DNA of 64,000 bases from Rhodococcus sp. 14-2470-1b (GTDB taxonomy: Bacteria; Actinomycetota; Actinomycetes; Mycobacteriales; Mycobacteriaceae). The DNA is taken from positions 248,001-312,000 of the forward strand of contig NZ_NPFY01000011.1 of assembly GCF_002259415.1 (NCBI RefSeq), in the 5' to 3' direction. The notes under the pieces are model-generated. The model saw only the letters and a list, made by a program, of their open reading frames with translations, ran no database searches and had not been told where the DNA came from. This document shows positions 58,890 through 64,000 of this stretch, one piece after another. The position numbers and the translations under genes are program-made. Each line of letters starts with the position of its first letter. Within the stretch, counting starts at the first letter, position 1.

Positions 58890-60278
58890 CTACACCCCTT
58901 CGGTCAGGTCCCTGACTTCTGCGTACCGTGCGCGGATCGACGGCGTCGGATCGGCCTCGTGGATGCGGGCGGGCGCCGACTCCCACTGCGGCGGCTCGGG
59001 CGTCTGCGCCAACGCCCATGCAGCTTGGCGGGCGGCGCCGTCGGCGACGTATTCGCCCGGCTCCGGAACCACGACGGGCATACCGAGAATGGCAGGCGCC
59101 AATTCACGCAGCGCTGCCGACTTGGCACCGCCGCCCACGAGCAGGACTCGCTTGGTCTCGATTCCGGCGTCTCGGAGTGCGTCGATGCCATCGGCCAGCC
59201 CGCACAGCAGGCCCTCGACGGCTGCGCGGGCCAGGTGACCTGGCGTCGAATTGCCCAGGCGTAGACCGTGAACGGCCCCGGATGCGTCCGGCCGGTTGGG
59301 TGTTCGCTCGCCTTCGAGGTACGGAACGAGAACGAGGCCGTCACTCGGTGTCGCCAATGCGAGCCGAGACAGTTCTGCATGGTCGACGCCCAGCAACGAC
59401 GCCGTTGCGTCGAGCACTCTCGCTGCGTTCAGCGTGCAGACCAACGGCAACTGGCGTCCGGTCGCGTCGGCGAAACCAGCAATGATTCCCGACGGGTCGG
59501 CCGCGGCGACGTCGGTCACCGCCGAGACGACACCCGACGTGCCGACCGATACCACCACGTCGCCAGGGCGAGCAGCCAATCCGAGTGCGGCTGCCGCATT
59601 GTCACCGGTACCGGGACCGATCACCGCACCGCCTGCCGTCTCGCCGATACGCTCGAACGGCGTTGCAACTCTGGGCAATCGGGGCGTCCGGCCGCGGAAT
59701 CCCAGTTCCAGCAAATCGTGTCGGTACTGTCCGGTCGCCGCCGAGAAGTACCCAGTACCACTGGCGTCGCCGCGGTCCGTGGCGAGCGCGTCCAGGCCCG
59801 GGGCGCCGGCTAGCTGCCAGCTCAGCCAGTCGTGCGGAAGGCACACCGCTGCAGTGCGATCTGCGTTCTCCGGCTCGTTGTCCGCGAGCCACCGAAGCTT
59901 CGTCACCGTGATGGACGCCAGCGGAACCACGCCGACGGCGTCGGCCCAACCCTGCGCGCCCAACTCCTCCACCAGGTCGGCACCCGACGGTGCCGACCGT
60001 GTGTCGTTCCACAGAAGTGCAGGCCGAACGACATCGCCCGACGAGTCCAGACAGATCATCCCGTGCTGCTGAGCGCCGACGGACACGGCGTCGACGTCGT
60101 CCAGTCCACCCGCGTCGGCGACAGCGGTGTCGAGGGCCTTCTTCCACTCGGCCGGGTCCACCTCGGTTCCGGACGGGTGCGAGGCCCGCCCACTACGAAC
60201 GAGCTCTCCCGAATCCGCATCGCGTACAAAGACTTTGCACGATTGAGTGGACGAGTCGATACCTGCGACGAGAGCCAA
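58890..60278 (-). CDS. xylB: Xylulokinase
   Basis: 462 residues, FGGY kinase family. N-terminal nucleotide motif [12 protein letters not shown] (about 6), [13 protein letters not shown] (substrate site), LLWNDTRS, catalytic Asp in [14 protein letters not shown] (about 225), and [18 protein letters not shown] and [15 protein letters not shown] in the C-terminal half. It phosphorylates D-xylulose for the pentose phosphate pathway. The start is TTG at 60278 with GAAGGA upstream. It would complete use of D-arabitol or xylitol by the polyol locus at 20-28 kb. Confidence 0.92.
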   Translation of the reverse strand: MALVAGIDSSTQSCKVFVRDADSGELVRSGRASHPSGTEVDPAEWKKALDTAVADAGGLDDVDAVSVGAQQHGMICLDSSGDVVRPALLWNDTRSAPSGADLVEELGAQGWADAVGVVPLASITVTKLRWLADNEPENADRTAAVCLPHDWLSWQLAGAPGLDALATDRGDASGTGYFSAATGQYRHDLLELGFRGRTPRLPRVATPFERIGETAGGAVIGPGTGDNAAAALGLAARPGDVVVSVGTSGVVSAVTDVAAADPSGIIAGFADATGRQLPLVCTLNAARVLDATASLLGVDHAELSRLALATPSDGLVLVPYLEGERTPNRPDASGAVHGLRLGNSTPGHLARAAVEGLLCGLADGIDALRDAGIETKRVLLVGGGAKSAALRELAPAILGMPVVVPEPGEYVADGAARQAAWALAQTPEPPQWESAPARIHEADPTPSIRARYAEVRDLTEGV

Positions 60279-60401
60279 GATCGAAGATCCTTCCAGCGCG
60301 AGAAACGGTTCAGTCGACTCTACCGGCCCGGACGAACGACACAGCCGATTCCGTAAGTAGGAGTTCTCGACACTCGCGAAACTGGGATACCTTCGTCAGC
60401 T

Positions 60402-61094
60402 ATGCGTGACACCGAGGACTCCGAGGCCTTCCGTCTGACCGTGGCGAAGGCCGCACTCGACCTGTTCTCCGTCCGCGGATACGACGCCACCTCGGTGGAC
60501 GACATCGCCGAGGCGTCGGGCATCTCGCGTCGTACGTTCTTTCGCCAGTTCAAGGGCAAGGACGACGTCATCTTCGTCGACCACGAGATCCTCCTCGCTC
60601 AGGCCGCCGCGTTCCTCGAGGCCGAACACGACGATCCCTGGGTTGCCGTGTGCGACGCGGCCCAACTCGTGTTCGATCGTTTCACCGACTGGAAGGAGTA
60701 CGCCCGACTCCGCTACCAGGTGGTTCACCAGAATCCTGCGCTGCGCGACCGAGAAATCGTGACCGTGTTCAAGTACGAGCGACTGTTCGTCGAGTACCTG
60801 CGCAGCGCCGCCCCCGACCACTCGCACCTCGAAACGATCCAGTTCTGCGCGACGATCACAGCCACCCACAACTACGTGCTGCGACGAATGATCCGCGACG
60901 GCATCGACATCGCGCCCGCTGATCTGCAGACTGCTCTCAGCAGGGTGCGTGCGGGCTACGGCGCAACAGGAAGCGGGGCGGGATCCGATTCCGCGTCCGC
61001 CGGCAAGTCGGACGACGTCGTGGTGGCCGTGTTCCGGCGGGGAACATCGGCCGAGGCCGTCGTCGACGCACTCGGCGAGCATCTGGACGGGTGA
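60402..61094 (+). CDS. TetR family transcriptional regulator
   Basis: 230 residues. N-terminal helix-turn-helix (about 15-60): VAKAALDLFSVRGYDATSV, DDIAEASGISRRTFFRQFKG. The helical C-terminal ligand domain has no clue to the inducer. It is divergent from xylB and lies upstream of the fadE25-type operon. Candidate targets are the inverted repeats at 61123-61200 or 57772-57794. Confidence 0.88.
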   Translation: MRDTEDSEAFRLTVAKAALDLFSVRGYDATSVDDIAEASGISRRTFFRQFKGKDDVIFVDHEILLAQAAAFLEAEHDDPWVAVCDAAQLVFDRFTDWKEYARLRYQVVHQNPALRDREIVTVFKYERLFVEYLRSAAPDHSHLETIQFCATITATHNYVLRRMIRDGIDIAPADLQTALSRVRAGYGATGSGAGSDSASAGKSDDVVVAVFRRGTSAEAVVDALGEHLDG

Positions 61095-61122
61095 GATTTC
61101 GGCTCATCCAGCGAGCAAACTT

Positions 61123-61200
61123 GGCACCCAGTGCCACGAATCCTTGCTCGAATGTCCAACTCTGCCGTAGTCTCGACGCATACGTGGCACTGAGTGCCTG
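61123..61200. promoter_or_regulatory. Twin operators flanking the fadE25-type promoter
   Basis: TGGCACCCAGTGCCA (61123-61137) is a perfect inverted repeat around a 3-bp centre; TGGCACTGAGTGCCT (61186-61200) is the same motif with one end base changed. Their centres are 63 bp apart. Between them lie TTGCTC (61145-61150) and TAGTCT (61169-61174), an 18-bp-spaced promoter. CGAGCAA and TTGCTCG around the first site could also form a terminator for the TetR gene. Confidence 0.6.
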
Positions 61201-61226
61201 TCGATCTATGCCGTAGGAGTTGCACC

Positions 61227-62384
61227 ATGGCCGGTAATCCGGACTTCGACCTCTTCCGTCTTCCGGAGGAGCACGACGAGCTGCGCGCAGCCATCCGCGC
61301 GCTGTCCGAGAAGGAAATCGCCCCGCACGCCAAGGCTGTGGACGAGGATTCTCGCTTCCCCGAGGAGGCGTTGACTGCGCTCAACAACTCCGGATTCAAC
61401 GCCATCCACGTCCCCGAGGAGTACGAGGGCCAGGGAGCGGACTCGGTTGCCACCTGCATCGTCATCGAGGAAGTGGCCCGTGTCTGCGGATCGTCCTCGC
61501 TGATCCCCGCCGTGAACAAGCTCGGCACCATGGGCCTGATTCTCAACGGCTCCGACGAGCTGAAGAAGCAGGTCCTCCCATCGCTCGCCGGCGGCGCGAT
61601 GGCGTCGTACGCCCTGTCCGAGCGTGAGGCGGGTTCCGACGCCGCCAGCATGCGAACCCGCGCCGCAGCCGACGGTGACGACTGGATCCTCAACGGCTCC
61701 AAGTGCTGGATCACCAACGGCGGAAAGTCGGACTGGTACACGGTCATGGCCGTCACCGACCCCGACAAGGGTGCCAACGGCATCAGCTCCTTCATCGTGC
61801 ACAAGGACGACGAGGGCTTCGTCGTCGGCCCGAAGGAGAAGAAGCTCGGCATCAAGGGTTCGCCGACGGCCGAGCTGTACTTCGAGAACTGCAAGATCCC
61901 CGGCGACCGCATCATCGGCGAGCCCGGCACCGGCTTCAAGACTGCACTGCAGACCCTCGATCACACGCGTCCCACGATCGGCGCTCAGGCCGTGGGCCTG
62001 GCACAGGGCGCACTCGACGCCGCGATCGAATACACCAAGGACCGCAAGCAGTTCGGCCAGTCCATCTCGAGCTTCCAGGCCGTGCAGTTCATGCTGGCCG
62101 ACATGGCGATGAAGGTCGAAGCAGCGCGCCTCATGGTCTACACCTCGGCTGCCCGCGCCGAGCGTGGCGAGAAGAACCTCGGATTCATCTCCGCCGCATC
62201 GAAGTGCTTCGCGTCCGACGTCGCGATGGAGGTCACCACCGACGCCGTTCAGCTGTTCGGCGGCGCCGGATACACCACCGACTTCCCGGTCGAGCGGATG
62301 ATGCGCGACGCCAAGATCACCCAGATCTACGAGGGCACCAACCAGATCCAGCGTGTCGTCATGTCCCGGGCGCTGCTGAAATGA
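61227..62384 (+). CDS. fadE25: Acyl-CoA dehydrogenase (FadE25 type)
   Basis: 385 residues from ATG 61227 with TAGGAG upstream. FAD and substrate motifs: YALSEREAGSDAASMRT (about 128), CWITNGGKSDWYTVMAV and the C-terminal QLFGGAGYTTDFPVERMMRD, with the catalytic Glu in IYEGTNQIQR. It performs the first oxidation of short- or branched-chain acyl-CoA. It strongly resembles mycobacterial FadE25 (Rv3274c). Translationally coupled to the next gene by ATGA. Confidence 0.92.
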   Translation: MAGNPDFDLFRLPEEHDELRAAIRALSEKEIAPHAKAVDEDSRFPEEALTALNNSGFNAIHVPEEYEGQGADSVATCIVIEEVARVCGSSSLIPAVNKLGTMGLILNGSDELKKQVLPSLAGGAMASYALSEREAGSDAASMRTRAAADGDDWILNGSKCWITNGGKSDWYTVMAVTDPDKGANGISSFIVHKDDEGFVVGPKEKKLGIKGSPTAELYFENCKIPGDRIIGEPGTGFKTALQTLDHTRPTIGAQAVGLAQGALDAAIEYTKDRKQFGQSISSFQAVQFMLADMAMKVEAARLMVYTSAARAERGEKNLGFISAASKCFASDVAMEVTTDAVQLFGGAGYTTDFPVERMMRDAKITQIYEGTNQIQRVVMSRALLK

Positions 62385-63235
62385 GCAACATCGAACTGGT
62401 AGGAGTCATCGGCGGCGGCACCATGGGCGCCGGTATCGCCGAGGTCGCTGCGCGCGCGGGCTCGTCGGTCATCGTTCTCGAGACCAGCCAGGCAGCCGCC
62501 GACGCAGCCGAGGCACGCCTGGACAAGTCCTTCGCTCGCGCAGTCAAATCCGGACGCATCGAGGCCGACGCAGCCGAGAAAGCCCGCGCGGCAATCTCGT
62601 TGACGCTGGACATCGAGGACTTCGCGGACCGTGACCTGGTCGTCGAAGCTGCACCCGAGATCGAGTCGCTCAAACTCGAGCTGTTCGGCAAGCTCGATTC
62701 CATCGTCAAGCCCGAGGGCATCCTCGCGACCAACACGTCGTCGATTCCCGTCATCAAGATGGCGAACGCCACGAAGCGGCCGGGCCAGGTCGTCGGCGTC
62801 CACTTCTTCAATCCGGTACCGGTGCTCCCTCTCGTGGAGATCGTCGTGAGCCTGGTGACCAGCGAAGAGACCGTCGCCGCCGTCACCGAATACGCGGGGA
62901 ACACCCTCGGCAAGAAGACGATTCGCTCCGGAGACCGGGCCGGGTTCATCGTCAACGCTCTGCTCATCCCGTACCTGGTGTCCGCGATCAGGATGTTCGA
63001 AACCGGCTTCGCCAGCGCCGAGGACATCGACGAGGGCATGGTCAACGGCTGCGCCCATCCGATGGGACCCTTGCGCCTGACCGATACGGTCGGCCTCGAC
63101 GTCACCCTGGCCGTCGCGGAATCGCTGTACGCAGAGTTCGGCGAAACCCACTACGCACCGCCTCCGCTGCTTCGACGCAAGGTCGAAGCCGGGCAGCTCG
63201 GCCGCAAGACCGGTCAAGGCTTCTACACCTACTGA
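62381..63235 (+). CDS. 3-hydroxybutyryl-CoA dehydrogenase
   Basis: 284 residues, the usual length. NAD motif GVIGGGTMGAGIAEVAARAG (about 8), then EAAPEIESLKLELF, LATNTSSIPV and HFFNPVPVLPLVEIV with catalytic His (about 140), and GRKTGQGFYTY at the end. It oxidises 3-hydroxyacyl-CoA (short chain) to 3-oxoacyl-CoA, downstream of the adjacent acyl-CoA dehydrogenase. An enoyl-CoA hydratase is not encoded here. Strong hairpins follow the stop. Confidence 0.93.
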   Translation: MSNIELVGVIGGGTMGAGIAEVAARAGSSVIVLETSQAAADAAEARLDKSFARAVKSGRIEADAAEKARAAISLTLDIEDFADRDLVVEAAPEIESLKLELFGKLDSIVKPEGILATNTSSIPVIKMANATKRPGQVVGVHFFNPVPVLPLVEIVVSLVTSEETVAAVTEYAGNTLGKKTIRSGDRAGFIVNALLIPYLVSAIRMFETGFASAEDIDEGMVNGCAHPMGPLRLTDTVGLDVTLAVAESLYAEFGETHYAPPPLLRRKVEAGQLGRKTGQGFYTY

Positions 63236-63276
63236 TCCACCGCTCCACCGCTCCACCAATCCACCGCGGCATGAAT

Positions 63277-63338
63277 GCGCCATGGCAACGCTCAGACGGT
63301 TGCTGTGGCGCAGTCATGCGTTTGCGACGCATGACTGC
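63277..63338. terminator. Two consecutive strong hairpins
   Basis: GCGCCATGGCAAC (63277-63289) pairs with GTTGCTGTGGCGC (63299-63311) apart from a TG/TG internal mismatch. Then GCAGTCATGCGT (63310-63321) pairs exactly with ACGCATGACTGC (63327-63338) over a 5-nt loop. They follow the hydroxyacyl-CoA dehydrogenase gene and probably terminate it; there is no T-run. A short CCACCGCT repeat (63238-63256) precedes them. Confidence 0.7.
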
Positions 63339-63411
63339 AGGGAAAGCAGCGTGGGTACTGAATCGAGACAACGGTTCGCATTCACACTCCATGTTGGGAG
63401 ACGCATTCACC

Positions 63412-64000
63412 GTGACGGACCAATACACATTCACCGATCCTGTGACGCAGTACCGTCAGGATGGGTACCCCGAGCAGCATCAGGATCCGCCGGGTCTCGC
63501 CTCGGATCTGGAACCGAAGGCCGATCACGGCGAGGACACCTACCGTGGCACGAACAGGCTGGAGGGACGTAAAGCCCTTGTCACCGGTGCTGATTCGGGC
63601 ATCGGACGGGCGGCTGCCATTGCCATCGCTCGTGAAGGCGCGGATGTCGTGCTCAATTATCTGCCGTCGGAGGAGAAGGACGCACAGGAAGTCGCGCAGC
63701 TGATTCGCGACGCCGGACGCACGGCTGTACTTGCGCCCGCCGATCTGACCGACGAGCAGGGTGCCCGCGGGATCGTCCGGACAACCGTCGAGGAGCTCGG
63801 TGGACTGGACCTGCTCGTCACGGTGGCCGGCAAGCAGCAGTTCGTCGAGGACTTGGCCGATCTGACCTCCGAGCAGTTCGATGCGACGTTCAAGACGAAC
63901 GTCTACGCGCTGTTCTGGACCATTCAGGAAGCCGTTCCGCATATGCCGCCGGGGTCGACGATCGTCAACACCAGTTCCATTCAGGCGTACACGCCGTCGC
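63412..64000 (+). CDS. SDR family oxidoreductase, N-terminal part (gene runs off the window)
   Basis: 196 residues are visible. A 50-residue N-terminal extension with QDGYPEQHQDPPGLASDLEP precedes the SDR fold; the cofactor motif is TGADSGIGRAAAIAIAREG (about 60), the next strand ends VVLNYLPSEEKD, and NTSSIQAYTPS (catalytic Ser) is at the window edge. The extended N-terminus is typical of the YghA/YhdF/YdaD-type stress SDRs. GTG 63412 has GGGAG upstream; ATG 63391 is in frame but lacks one. The catalytic Tyr/Lys lie outside the window. Confidence 0.85.
   Translation, partial: MTDQYTFTDPVTQYRQDGYPEQHQDPPGLASDLEPKADHGEDTYRGTNRLEGRKALVTGADSGIGRAAAIAIAREGADVVLNYLPSEEKDAQEVAQLIRDAGRTAVLAPADLTDEQGARGIVRTTVEELGGLDLLVTVAGKQQFVEDLADLTSEQFDATFKTNVYALFWTIQEAVPHMPPGSTIVNTSSIQAYTPS

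Overview
The window looks like chromosomal DNA of a high-GC mycolic-acid actinomycete, most probably Rhodococcus (possibly the R. fascians / Rhodococcoides group). The evidence is GC-rich third codon positions, frequent GTG/TTG starts, leaderless-type promoters, and genes of mycobacterial type: a class III cyclase with HAMP domain, a mapB-like methionine aminopeptidase close to an Rv2864c-like penicillin-binding lipoprotein, and FadE25. The species call is an inference. I saw no rRNA, tRNA, CRISPR array, prophage or transposase.

Layout. 1-16.9 kb is housekeeping and transport: an AI-2E-type exporter (cut by the window edge), an adenylate cyclase, a flippase-like membrane protein, methionine aminopeptidase, YceI, DUF3054, a POT peptide transporter, a TSUP exporter, a pair of penicillin-binding-protein paralogues of which one has lost its catalytic motifs, an ABC-F protein, a SulP transporter, an alpha/beta hydrolase and an MHS-type MFS transporter. 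17-20 kb holds an SsuD-like alkanesulfonate monooxygenase and an acyl-CoA synthetase, convergent on a shared palindrome. 20-28 kb is a polyol locus: SorC regulator, complete sugar ABC importer, and two divergent polyol dehydrogenases. A xylulokinase at 58.9-60.3 kb could serve the same route.

27.9-48.5 kb is a large uronate/aldarate catabolic region. It encodes uronate dehydrogenase, an enolase-superfamily enzyme suited to an aldarate or aldarolactone, L-talarate/galactarate dehydratase, two glucarate-dehydratase-type enzymes, 5-dehydro-4-deoxyglucarate dehydratase and 2-oxoglutarate semialdehyde dehydrogenase: on paper the full oxidative route from hexuronates to 2-oxoglutarate. The same region carries a sugar ABC importer whose ATPase gene lies about 3.6 kb away from the permeases, IclR and LysR regulators, a 2-hydroxyacid dehydrogenase, a dienelactone-hydrolase-type esterase and an unrecognised TIM-barrel-like protein. 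A 16-bp palindrome (GTTCA-N6-TGAAC) occurs three times here and ties the ATPase, uronate dehydrogenase, unknown protein, esterase and importer into one probable regulon. Three other aldarate genes share a TTGGAC-N18/19-TANNNT promoter layout. An iron-regulated pair (siderophore-interacting flavoprotein and siderophore-binding lipoprotein, with an IdeR-like iron box) sits in the middle.

48.5-49.8 kb is an odd small island: a DUF559/AbiEi-type gene bracketed by two 56-nt copies of a palindromic element, three perfect DnaA boxes at 18-bp spacing upstream of it, and a 25-residue reading frame. 49.8-64 kb holds a universal stress protein, a second 2-hydroxyacid dehydrogenase, a complete dipeptide-type ABC importer, a second TSUP exporter, a PRISE-type reductase, xylulokinase, a TetR regulator, a fadE25-type acyl-CoA dehydrogenase with 3-hydroxyacyl-CoA dehydrogenase, and the start of an SDR gene cut by the window end.
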